A stretch of DNA of 17,677 bases from Rhodocyclaceae bacterium UBA2271 (GCA_002347405.1 DDXB01000069.1:39826-57502), one strand, 5' to 3'. Positions 7,445-13,625 are shown, numbered from the stretch's first letter. The notes: generated by a model not told the origin, from the sequence alone. Made by a program: numbers and translations.

Positions 7445-8881
7445 ATGAGCGATGAACTGGCAGGCAAGCGTATCGTGCTGGGCATCACTGGCGGCGTGGC
7501 GGCGTATAAAGCCGCCGAACTGGCGCGGCTGCTCGGCAAGGCCGGGGCGCAGGTCGATGTCGTCATGACTGCGGCGGCCACCCGTTTCGTCGCGCCGCTG
7601 ACGTTTCAGGCTTTGACCGGGCGGCCGGTATTCACCTCGCTGTGGGACGTGCCGCAAGATTCCCCTCTCCCCCAACCCCCGCTCCGCGCCCCACGACTGG
7701 CTATGCATAGCCAGTCGGCTGCGGCGGCGCGAAGCATGCTTCGCGAAACCCCGCCTTTGCCCCGCAAGGGGCAAGGGGAGCGTGGTGAGTCGCAGCGCGA
7801 CTTTCACGGTAGCGGCATGGCGCATATCGACCTCACCCGTGGGGCGGATGCGGTGATTGTCGCGCCGGCAACCGCCGATTTCATCGCCAAACTGGTGCAT
7901 GGCCTGGCCGACGATCTGCTGGCCACACTGTGCCTCGCCAAAGATTGCCCGCTCCTGGTGGCACCGGCGATGAACTGCCAGATGTGGGAACACCCGGCGA
8001 CGGTACGCAACATGGCGCAGTTGCGCGCCGATGGCGTGAGCGTATTGGGCCCGGCCAGCGGGGCGCAGGCGTGCGGCGAGGTCGGGGCAGGGCGCATGCT
8101 CGAACCCGCCGAACTATTTGACGCCCTGCATGCTTCATTCCAGCCGAAATTGCTGGCCGGCAAGCGCGTCCTGTTGACGGCCGGGCCGACCTTCGAGGCG
8201 CTCGATCCGGTGCGGGGCCTGACCAATTCAAGTTCGGGCAGGATGGGTTTTGCTCTGGCGCAGGCCTGTGTCGAGGTCGGAGCGGAAGTCACTGTGGTGG
8301 CAGGTCCGGTGTCGTTGCCGACGCCAACTGGCGTGACGCGGATTGATGTTACCGGTGCGCTGGAAATGCGCGAGGCCGTAAAGTCGGCGCTGGCGGGTGG
8401 TTTGGACGTCCCGCCAACGCGCCAAAAGTCGGCGCTGGCGAGTGGTTTGGACGTCCCGCCAACGCGCCAAAAGTCGGCGCTGGCGGGACGGCACATCTTC
8501 ATCGCCGTGGCGGCGGTGGCCGATTACCGGCCCGCTGCCCCAGCCGCGCACAAGATCAAGAAGGGCGCGCAGACGTTGACGCTGGAACTGGTCGCCAACC
8601 CCGACATCCTGGCCGAGGTGGCGGCACGTCCCGATGCGCCGTTTTGCGTCGGTTTTGCCGCCGAAAGCCAAAACCTGGCGGAATACGCCGAGGGCAAGCG
8701 GCGCGCAAAAAAACTGCCGCTGGTCGTCGGCAACCTCGTGCAGGACGGGCTGGGTGGCGATGCCAATGTCGTCACGCTGTTCGATGCCGCGGGTGCGCAC
8801 CCTGTGCCCCCGGGCGACAAGCTCACCATAGCCCGCGCCATCGTGCGCCATATTGCGGAGATGCTGCATGCACAAAATTGA
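7445..8881 (+). CDS. coaBC: Phosphopantothenoylcysteine decarboxylase/synthetase with two repeat-derived insertions
   Basis: This bifunctional enzyme makes 4'-phosphopantetheine for coenzyme A: CoaB joins cysteine to 4'-phosphopantothenate and CoaC decarboxylates the product. The N-terminal CoaC flavoprotein half has KRIVLGITGGVAAYK (8-22), MAHIDL with catalytic H127, PAMNCQM (174-180, N177) and GAQACGEVGAGRM with C210. The CoaB half has TAGPTFEALDPVR (245-257), the NSSSGRMG motif (261-268), VADYRPA and KIKK (370-373). At 478 residues it is about 75 longer than E. coli CoaBC (about 406). The excess lies in two low-conservation stretches, about 70-122 and 313-348, both built from repeat DNA. 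ATG 7445 gives the standard N-terminus; ATG 7440 hits a stop at once. It overlaps dut by 14 nt. All key motifs remain, so activity is likely retained. Confidence 0.95.
   Translation: MSDELAGKRIVLGITGGVAAYKAAELARLLGKAGAQVDVVMTAAATRFVAPLTFQALTGRPVFTSLWDVPQDSPLPQPPLRAPRLAMHSQSAAAARSMLRETPPLPRKGQGERGESQRDFHGSGMAHIDLTRGADAVIVAPATADFIAKLVHGLADDLLATLCLAKDCPLLVAPAMNCQMWEHPATVRNMAQLRADGVSVLGPASGAQACGEVGAGRMLEPAELFDALHASFQPKLLAGKRVLLTAGPTFEALDPVRGLTNSSSGRMGFALAQACVEVGAEVTVVAGPVSLPTPTGVTRIDVTGALEMREAVKSALAGGLDVPPTRQKSALASGLDVPPTRQKSALAGRHIFIAVAAVADYRPAAPAAHKIKKGAQTLTLELVANPDILAEVAARPDAPFCVGFAAESQNLAEYAEGKRRAKKLPLVVGNLVQDGLGGDANVVTLFDAAGAHPVPPGDKLTIARAIVRHIAEMLHAQN
7655..7806 (+). repeat. Palindromic repeat inserted in frame in coaBC (insertion 1)
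   Basis: This stretch encodes about 45-50 residues absent from usual CoaBC proteins, between LWD (66-68) and MAHIDL (125-130). It is a string of dyads. There is a perfect 24-bp palindrome at 7694-7717 (half-site CGACTGGCTATG), a perfect 18-bp palindrome at 7728-7745 (half-site CGCGAAGCA) and a hairpin TTGCCCC-GCAA-GGGGCAA at 7757-7774. CCCCTCTCCCCC-type runs lie at its left side. The reading frame stays open throughout. The boundaries are estimates from the E. coli CoaBC sequence as I recall it. Confidence 0.7.
8381..8491 (+). repeat. 45-bp tandem repeat inside coaBC (insertion 2)
   Basis: Two 45-bp units (8381-8425 and 8426-8470) differ by one base, and a partial third unit begins at 8471. 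Each encodes KSALAGGLDVPPTRQ (G/S variant in the second). Each unit begins with the AAGTCGGCGCTGGC core found between genes at 1945-2079 and in reverse at 13428-13453, and can fold through TGGCGGG/CCCGCCA. The unit length is a multiple of three, so copy-number change would not shift the frame. It sits in the CoaB half, just before the IFIAVAAVADYR strand. Confidence 0.85.
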
Positions 8882-9329
8882 CGTACGGATTCTCGATCAG
8901 CGCCTGAAGGACAATCAGGAGGAAGCGGCCCCGCATTACGCCACGGCGGGTGCTGCCGGCATGGACCTGCGCGCCTGCATCGAGGCGCCGGTGCGCGTGC
9001 ATCCGGGCGAGTCGATGCTGATCCCGGCGGGTATCGCCATTCATCTTGCCGATCCCGGCCTGGCAGCGATGATCCTGCCGCGCTCGGGACTCGGCCACAA
9101 GCACGGCATCGTGCTGGGCAACCTGGTCGGGTTGATCGACTCGGACTACCAGGGCGAAATCTTTGTCTCGCTGTGGAATCGCGGCCACGAAGTGTTCCTG
9201 CTCAATCCGCTCGATCGCATCGCGCAACTGGTGGTGGTGCCGGTGTTGCAGGTCGGCTTCAACGTGGTCGAGCAATTCGAGGAAAGCAACCGCGGCGCCG
9301 GCGGTTTCGGCAGCAGCGGCCGCAACTGA
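8868..9329 (+). CDS. dut: dUTP diphosphatase (dUTPase)
   Basis: This 153-residue trimeric dUTPase hydrolyses dUTP to dUMP and pyrophosphate, keeping uracil out of DNA and supplying thymidylate synthase. All five family motifs are present: AGAAGMDLRA (27-36), PRSGLGHKHG (71-80), GLIDSDYQGE (88-97, with the catalytic aspartate D91), DRIAQLV (116-122), and the C-terminal Gly-rich lid RGAGGFGSSGR (142-152). The ATG at 8868 gives MHKIDVRILD and has GGAG 7 nt upstream. A start 15 nt earlier would add MRRCC and is less likely. It overlaps coaBC by 14 nt, the usual coaBC-dut coupling. The lid follows the E. coli pattern closely. Confidence 0.97.
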   Translation: MHKIDVRILDQRLKDNQEEAAPHYATAGAAGMDLRACIEAPVRVHPGESMLIPAGIAIHLADPGLAAMILPRSGLGHKHGIVLGNLVGLIDSDYQGEIFVSLWNRGHEVFLLNPLDRIAQLVVVPVLQVGFNVVEQFEESNRGAGGFGSSGRN

Positions 9330-9353
9330 GGATACGGCTGAAAATAAAGTCCG

Positions 9354-9379
9354 AAAAAAATCCCGCCGCAGCGGGATTT
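9354..9379. terminator. Hairpin terminator between convergent dut and fcc genes
   Basis: AAATCCCGC (9358-9366) pairs perfectly with GCGGGATTT (9371-9379) around CGCA. On the - strand the stem runs into TTTTTTT, a good intrinsic terminator for the cytochrome cluster, though about 175 nt beyond the fccB stop. On the + strand, 24 nt after the dut stop, only TTT follows, so termination of dut is weaker. It may serve both directions. Confidence 0.65.
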
Positions 9380-9407
9380 CAATAAAGTTAGCCATAGCAA
9401 CACTGCA

Positions 9408-9550
9408 GTCCCGGCGCCGGGCCGCCCCAAGCCGGGACGCCACGCGCCGCCAGGCGCAATCCCCCCGCTGACTGAGCAACGCTGCCCGTGATAAACGAGC
9501 AGCGAGCCACCGTCACCCCCTTCCTCGGGAAGGGGGCAGGGGGGTAGGCG
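9408..9550. repeat. Composite repeat: conserved-loop hairpin copy 3 plus C/G hairpin
   Basis: Module A has arms GTCCCGGC (9408-9415) and GCCGGGAC (9431-9438), a perfect 8-bp stem around GCCGGGCCGCCCCAA. Module B has CCCCCTTCC (9516-9524) pairing with GGAAGGGGG (9528-9536) around TCG, a perfect stem where the copy at 7399 has a T-G wobble. The approximately 75 nt between the modules do not match the middle of copy 2 by eye. The element ends against the fccB stop codon. Together with the terminator it fills the gap between dut and fccB, and I see no gene in it. Confidence 0.7.
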
Positions 9551-9553
9551 CGT

Positions 9554-10873
9554 TTAAGTCGACATCTCGGTCATCACGTTTTTCAGCCAGCTTTCGCCAT
9601 AGGCCTTTTCGATCTTGGCTATCGAGAAGTCAGCCGGGGAGACCGCCGAGGCGGTGATCTTGATCTTGCCGTTCACCACCTTGAAGACATGCGAAACGCT
9701 GACCGATTCGGTTTCGCTGACCGCGCTGTAGCAGGCATTGATCGCCGACAGTTCGGTGGTCGGCTTGCCGTTCATCAGCGCCACGATGTTGATCGCACAG
9801 ACCTTGGCTTGCGAGTTGGCCGAATAGCCGGACTTCGGCATCGCTCCGCCGTCGGAAGGCAGCAGTGTCGCATCGCCGAGGACGTGGATGTCCTTGTGGA
9901 TGGTCGACTCGAAGGAGATCGCATCGACCGGGCACCAGCGCTTCTTGTCGTCCGTGAGCCCTGCGGCAACGGCAATGTTGCCGGCGCGCTGGGGCGGAAT
10001 CACGTTGGCTACCGCGACCTCGTAGTCGTCGAAGTTGTCGGCGACGACGATCTTGGCCTTGGTGTCGACCTTGGTGACCTGGCCGCCGACGTACTGGAAA
10101 ATGTCCTTGTAGTAGCTGTTCCAGGCCTTGGTGAACAAGCCTTTCTTCGAAACCACGTCGGGGTTGGCGTCGAGCATGATCAGCTTGGACTTCGGCTTGT
10201 GCTTCTTCAGATAGCTTGAAATCAGGCAGGCGCGCTCGTAAGGGCCGGGCGGGCAGCGGAAGGGCATCAGCGGTACGCCGATCACCACCGTGCCGCCATC
10301 CTTCATCGCCTGCAGCTGCTTGCGCAGCAGGGCCGATTGCGGGCCGGCCTTCCAGGCGTGCGGGAAGATCTCCGGTGTTTTGGCGTCGTAACCCTCGATC
10401 TCGTCGGTCATGAAGTCGATGCCGGGCGAGACGACCAGGCGGTCATAGGCGAGCCGGCCCTGGCTGGTGACCACCATCTTTGCGGCGGCGTCGATGGCCG
10501 TGGCATCGGCATGCAGCATCTTGATGCCGTGATTGGCCGCCAGCTTGTCGTACTTGATGGTCAGAGCCTTCATGTCCGGCATCAGGCCGGCGATGTAGAA
10601 GTTGCTGAACGGACAGGAAACGAATTCCTTGTTGCGCTCGATCAGAACCACCTCGATGGATTTGTCGAGCATGCGCAAATATTTTGCGGCAATCGTGCCG
10701 CCATAGCCGCCGCCGATGACGACGACGCGCCGCGCGCTGCCCTTGGGCATGATCTCGGCGGCGGAACCGGCGGATACCGCCGGAGCTTTGCCCTGTGCGG
10801 CGGCATGACCGGCCAGTGCCAGCCCGGAGGCGCCGCCCAGCAGCTTGATGAAGTTTCTACGATCTAATGTCAT
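9554..10873 (-). CDS. fccB: Flavocytochrome c sulfide dehydrogenase-like flavoprotein subunit
   Basis: This 439-residue periplasmic FAD protein resembles the flavin subunit of flavocytochrome c sulfide dehydrogenase, which oxidises sulfide and passes electrons to a c-type cytochrome. It starts with a twin-arginine signal (DRRNFIKLLGGASGLALAG, 4-22), fitting export of a folded flavoprotein. The FAD-binding loop is VVVIGGGYGG (50-59). FRCPPGPYERA (205-215) and NACYSAVSE (379-387) place C207 and C381 where FccB has its redox-active cysteine pair. GDATLLPSDGGAMPKSGYSA (333-352) is the second FAD-contact region. It begins 12 nt after the cytochrome gene, with an AAGGAAA Shine-Dalgarno. Other sulfide:quinone-type flavoproteins are related, but the dihaem partner favours Fcc. 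The substrate is inferred. Confidence 0.85.
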   Translation of the reverse strand: MTLDRRNFIKLLGGASGLALAGHAAAQGKAPAVSAGSAAEIMPKGSARRVVVIGGGYGGTIAAKYLRMLDKSIEVVLIERNKEFVSCPFSNFYIAGLMPDMKALTIKYDKLAANHGIKMLHADATAIDAAAKMVVTSQGRLAYDRLVVSPGIDFMTDEIEGYDAKTPEIFPHAWKAGPQSALLRKQLQAMKDGGTVVIGVPLMPFRCPPGPYERACLISSYLKKHKPKSKLIMLDANPDVVSKKGLFTKAWNSYYKDIFQYVGGQVTKVDTKAKIVVADNFDDYEVAVANVIPPQRAGNIAVAAGLTDDKKRWCPVDAISFESTIHKDIHVLGDATLLPSDGGAMPKSGYSANSQAKVCAINIVALMNGKPTTELSAINACYSAVSETESVSVSHVFKVVNGKIKITASAVSPADFSIAKIEKAYGESWLKNVMTEMST

Positions 10874-10885
10874 GGTGTGTTTTCC

Positions 10886-11479
10886 TTATTTCACGCTGGC
10901 GTAGAAGTGCAGCAGGGCGTCCAGTTCTTCCCTGGACAGCGGCTTGACCTTCTCGGCCATCTGTTCGGGCATCTTGCGGGCGCCAGAGAGATACATGTCC
11001 ATCTGCATCTGCAGATACGGCAGCCACTGGCTGGCCATCACCGGGGTATCGTCCTTGCCGTCCTTGCCATCGTCGAGGTGGCAACGTGAGCAGTTTGCTT
11101 CCTGCAGCTCGGCGCCTTTTTTGACCTTGGCCTTGTCGAGTTTCTGGTTGGTGGCGTGGAATTTCTGCTTCGAGAAAAACTCGCCCATCGCCTCGAAATC
11201 GGCTTCGGTAAAACCTTTTGCCAAGCGCCCCATGATGGTGGAGGTGCGCTCGCCGCTCTGGAATTTCTTCATCGCATCGACGATCGATTCCTTGGACTGA
11301 CTGGCCAGGCTGGGCATCAGCAGGCCGGCGCTACCGCCGTTGGTGCCATGACAGCCGGCGCAGGCGAAAGAAACCATCTCCGGGGTCGGCGGCGTCTGGG
11401 CCGGGGTTTGGGCGAAGGCCGTTGCCGAAAGTGCCAGCGCGCCTGCCGCCAAGCTCCATCTACTCCATTTTCTCTTCAT
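10886..11479 (-). CDS. fccA: Dihaem c-type cytochrome (FccA / cytochrome c4-like)
   Basis: This 197-residue exported dihaem cytochrome has a Sec signal peptide at 1-23 (ending TAFA). Two haem sites are visible, CAGCH at 40-44 and CSRCH at 130-134, in two similar halves as in cytochrome c4 and the haem subunit of flavocytochrome c. Mets such as M83 and M170 could be axial ligands. It directly precedes the flavoprotein gene (12 nt gap), with an excellent AGGAGGAGAT Shine-Dalgarno before its own ATG. The pairing supports a flavin-to-haem electron transfer complex. On sequence alone it could equally be a soluble cytochrome c4 or c553; the fccA name rests on the neighbour. Confidence 0.82.
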   Translation of the reverse strand: MKRKWSRWSLAAGALALSATAFAQTPAQTPPTPEMVSFACAGCHGTNGGSAGLLMPSLASQSKESIVDAMKKFQSGERTSTIMGRLAKGFTEADFEAMGEFFSKQKFHATNQKLDKAKVKKGAELQEANCSRCHLDDGKDGKDDTPVMASQWLPYLQMQMDMYLSGARKMPEQMAEKVKPLSREELDALLHFYASVK

Positions 11480-11506
11480 TGTTATCTCCTCCTGTGGGTG
11501 AAATGT

Positions 11507-12430
11507 TCAGCGCTTGGTGACGTTGTAGTGGGACTTAACGCCTTCCACGTTCTTGTCGAGGCCGAACTGATAGCCCAGCGAGACATAGTGGTAACGCGCT
11601 TCGGTGTAGTCCTCGTGAATCGCAAAGCCGAAGTTGTAAATCTTGTCGGGCGTGATGGCGTGGTCGCCCTTGCCCCCGCCGGCGAGCGTGCGCTCGAAGG
11701 TGACGACCCACTTATGGCCTTCCATGACGCCAGCGGCCTTGATCAGCCCCTTGCCGCCTTCCATGACGCGTTGGTCCGCGATATAGCCGTCGACCGCCTT
11801 TTCGCCCTTGCCACTCCTGAACTGCAGTAGGTCATAGAACTTGCCGCTGGCGAGGTCGGCGCCCTTGACGTACTTGGTCTTCTTGTCGTCCTTGCCGTCC
11901 TTCATCGAGCGCAGGTCGTTGTGGCAGGTCGCCCAGCAGCCGTTGAGTTCGGCGCCCTCGACCGTGCCGCCGCCGTCGAACAGCATGGTCAGCTTGACCT
12001 CGTTCTTGGCGTCCATCTTGACCGTGCCCGTCTTCGGCGGCACCCACTCGAAGCGGAAATAAATCTTCTCGCCGTCGTGCGCGGCCTTGAAGGTCACCGG
12101 AATCCAGCCCACTTTGCCGGTGGGCGGTTTGGGTTCGAGCACCACCTTGGATTGGCCGACCGGCTTGCCGGCGACGATCTTGTCGCCGATCTCGTTGGCA
12201 TCGCCCTCGTGGCACTTGGCGCAGGTGCGCTTCTTGTTGACGATGTCCGGCACGGCCGAGTGATCCGGTTTGTTCATCACCCATTCAAGACTCGCCTGGC
12301 CGGGGTAGAACAGTTTGATCTTGCGTTCGGTGACTTTGCTCCAGTCGGGGGCGGCGGCCATGGCGGCGCCCGCGACAAAAACGCTGCCGGCGATGCATGC
12401 GCTCATGAGAGTCCGGGTTGTCATTTTCAT
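11507..12430 (-). CDS. Ethylbenzene-dehydrogenase-type haem-binding periplasmic protein with two c-haem sites
   Basis: This 307-residue exported protein has a signal peptide at 1-26 (ending AGAAMAA). The remainder resembles the haem-binding domain of ethylbenzene dehydrogenase gamma and related DMSO-reductase-family haem subunits: a beta-rich fold with WIPVTFKAAHDGEKIYFRFEW (109-129) and a C-terminal FGFAIHEDYTEARYHYVSLGY (264-284). Two covalent haem sites are apparent: a canonical CAKCH (70-74) and an unusual CWATCH (165-170), which has three residues between the cysteines. No molybdopterin catalytic subunit is present in the window, so it is more likely an electron-transfer link than a dehydrogenase subunit. 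It lies 36 nt after the tetrahaem gene and 27 nt before fccA, with a GAGGAG Shine-Dalgarno. Confidence 0.75.
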   Translation of the reverse strand: MKMTTRTLMSACIAGSVFVAGAAMAAAPDWSKVTERKIKLFYPGQASLEWVMNKPDHSAVPDIVNKKRTCAKCHEGDANEIGDKIVAGKPVGQSKVVLEPKPPTGKVGWIPVTFKAAHDGEKIYFRFEWVPPKTGTVKMDAKNEVKLTMLFDGGGTVEGAELNGCWATCHNDLRSMKDGKDDKKTKYVKGADLASGKFYDLLQFRSGKGEKAVDGYIADQRVMEGGKGLIKAAGVMEGHKWVVTFERTLAGGGKGDHAITPDKIYNFGFAIHEDYTEARYHYVSLGYQFGLDKNVEGVKSHYNVTKR

Positions 12431-12466
12431 GCTGGTTTTCTCCTCTTGTTCGGTAAAAAAAATGGC

Positions 12467-13117
12467 TCAGCTCGCCTTCTTCGTGGCTTCTTCTTCCTGT
12501 TCAAGCAGATGATGCAGGGGCTTGTGGGCGATGCCCTTGTGGCAGTCGATGCAGGTCTGGCCGTCCTCGATGGCGCCTTCATGCTTGACCACTGAGCGAT
12601 CCTTCTGTTTGCTTTCATCCATGGTCTTGAACTCGTGGCAGTTGCGGCATTCCTTCGAGTCGGCCGCCTTCATCTTTTCCCAGACGCGCTTTTTCATGGT
12701 GAGGCGATGCGCCTCGTATTTTTCAGGGGTATCGATGGTGCCGAGGATGTGGCCGATGACGTCGCGTGCCGCCATCAGCTTGGCGGTGGATTGGCGGGCG
12801 TAGTCGATGGGGTTCTTGCTGCCGGCCACATGGCAATCGGCGCAATGCACGGTCGTGCCGGTGCGGTTCTTGTAATGAACAGTCTGCTTGAGTTCCTCGA
12901 ATGGAATGGTCATTTCGTGGCATGACAGACAGAAATCGGTGCGGTTGGTCCAGGCCATGCCGGTATTCAGGCCACCCCAGATGATGATGCCGCCGATGAT
13001 GCCGACGAGGATGACGCGCAATACCGGAAACCGGCACATCGGTATCGGCTGTTTGGCCTTGTCAGCGTCGGGTTGTTCGGGAGCGGGTGACTTGCTGTCG
13101 TTTTGCGCATCGGCCAT
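12467..13117 (-). CDS. NapC/NirT-family tetrahaem c-type cytochrome, membrane-anchored
   Basis: This 216-residue quinol-interacting cytochrome has a cytoplasmic Pro-rich N-terminus and a single transmembrane anchor (FPVLRVILVGIIGGIIIWGG, 30-49). The periplasmic haem domain has four sites: CLSCH (63-67), CADCH (92-96), CRNCH (157-161) and CIDCH (189-193). This spacing and the anchored layout are those of NapC/NirT/CymA proteins, which usually pass electrons from quinol to periplasmic reductases. It is the first gene of the four-gene set that ends at fccB, and no napA, nirS or nrfA is in the window. An AAGGA Shine-Dalgarno lies about 8-12 nt upstream. Direction of electron flow here is open. 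Confidence 0.93.
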   Translation of the reverse strand: MADAQNDSKSPAPEQPDADKAKQPIPMCRFPVLRVILVGIIGGIIIWGGLNTGMAWTNRTDFCLSCHEMTIPFEELKQTVHYKNRTGTTVHCADCHVAGSKNPIDYARQSTAKLMAARDVIGHILGTIDTPEKYEAHRLTMKKRVWEKMKAADSKECRNCHEFKTMDESKQKDRSVVKHEGAIEDGQTCIDCHKGIAHKPLHHLLEQEEEATKKAS

Positions 13118-13298
13118 CGTTCATGGTTCCTTATCAATTTATAAGTTGGTGCACGCACGTGCGGTGCGAAAGCAAGAGCCAAGGTACGAATCAATGCAGG
13201 ATGGAAGATCAGCCGGGCGCCGCATCAACATCATTTCGAAATGGCATGCGCCCTCCCGAAATCCTCCTCTTGCGAGTTATTTTTTAATACTTCGTTTG

Positions 13299-13345
13299 AT
13301 TACATGATTCACCAGAATTGTCACAGATACCTTGATATATATCAA
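13299..13345 (-). promoter_or_regulatory. FNR/ANR-type operator with downstream -10 for the cytochrome cluster
   Basis: TTGATATATATCAA (13332-13345) is a perfect TTGAT-N4-ATCAA palindrome, the consensus site of FNR/ANR/DNR regulators. Read towards the cytochrome genes, AATCAT (13309-13304) lies exactly where a -10 would be for a site centred at -41.5. TGTAAT (13304-13299) is a better hexamer (5/6) 5 nt further on, which would place the site at about -46.5. Activation at low oxygen is inferred. The box is symmetrical, so control of the divergent lipoprotein operon is also possible. Confidence 0.65.
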
Positions 13346-13349
13346 CAAA

Positions 13350-13390
13350 GCTAATGAGGTAATTTGATTAGCTTATTAGCTATTACTAAT
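13350..13390. promoter_or_regulatory. Cluster of AT-rich inverted repeats beside the FNR-type box
   Basis: GCTAAT (13350-13355) faces ATTAGC (13367-13372), and ATTAG (13375-13379) faces CTAAT (13386-13390). All are variations on the same CTAAT/ATTAG half-site. Spaced half-sites next to an FNR-type box suggest an operator for a second regulator. The factor is unknown, and chance in AT-rich DNA cannot be excluded. Confidence 0.35.
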
Positions 13391-13427
13391 ACACGACAAG
13401 ATTACAAGGCCATATTCCAGACTGCGA

Positions 13428-13453
13428 CGGCGTATCGCCAGCGCCGACTTTCC
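13428..13453 (-). repeat. Dispersed AAAGTCGGCGCTGGC repeat, inverted copy
   Basis: Read on the - strand this gives GGAAAGTCGGCGCTGGC, then GATACGCCG. It shares the 15-nt core and much of the tail (GGTACGGCG, GGACGGC) with the copies at 1945-1969, 2050-2074 and 8471 onward. It is the only copy found in the opposite orientation. Confidence 0.75.
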
Positions 13454-13625
13454 CCGCGGTCATGAAGTCGGCATGGCATTCGATTCCATACAGTAGTAGA
13501 CTTTCCCGGCCGCATCCAGACCGGAAGTCCCGCATGACTGCAGATACACAAGCTGTCCGTCTGATTTTTGCCGGCCTGACAAAGGGTTCGGCCGGAAGGT
13601 GCAAACCATTCCAGTTCGGAGCGCC

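Larger units (their letters stand above)
13118..13625. other. Divergent intergenic regulatory region
   Basis: About 500 nt separate the tetrahaem gene (-) from the lipoprotein gene (+). 13118-13265 is of ordinary composition and would be the leader of the cytochrome transcript. 13265-13395 is strikingly AT-rich for this genome and holds the FNR-type box and several palindromes. 13428-13453 is a copy of the dispersed repeat. 13454-13625 is GC-rich, with a weak stem CCGGCC/GGCCGG (13571-13595). I see no convincing gene; a 72-codon - strand frame (13386-13604) covers the repeat and looks spurious. Confidence 0.6.

Noticed and set aside
7440..7448. Alternative coaBC start at ATG 7440
   Set aside because: It reads ATG TCA TGA and stops at once; the ATG at 7445 gives the conserved N-terminus.
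8381..8491. Possible short CRISPR-like array
   Set aside because: The units are directly tandem without unique spacers, lie in frame within coaBC, and no cas gene is present.
9554..10873. Reading the flavoprotein as a type sulfide:quinone oxidoreductase
   Set aside because: The twin-arginine signal, the CPPGPYER segment, the paired C207/C381 and the adjacent dihaem gene fit FccB better.
13386..13604. 72-codon - strand frame in the divergent intergenic region
   Set aside because: It spans the dispersed repeat and shows no family features, no good ribosome-binding site and coding-unlike composition.
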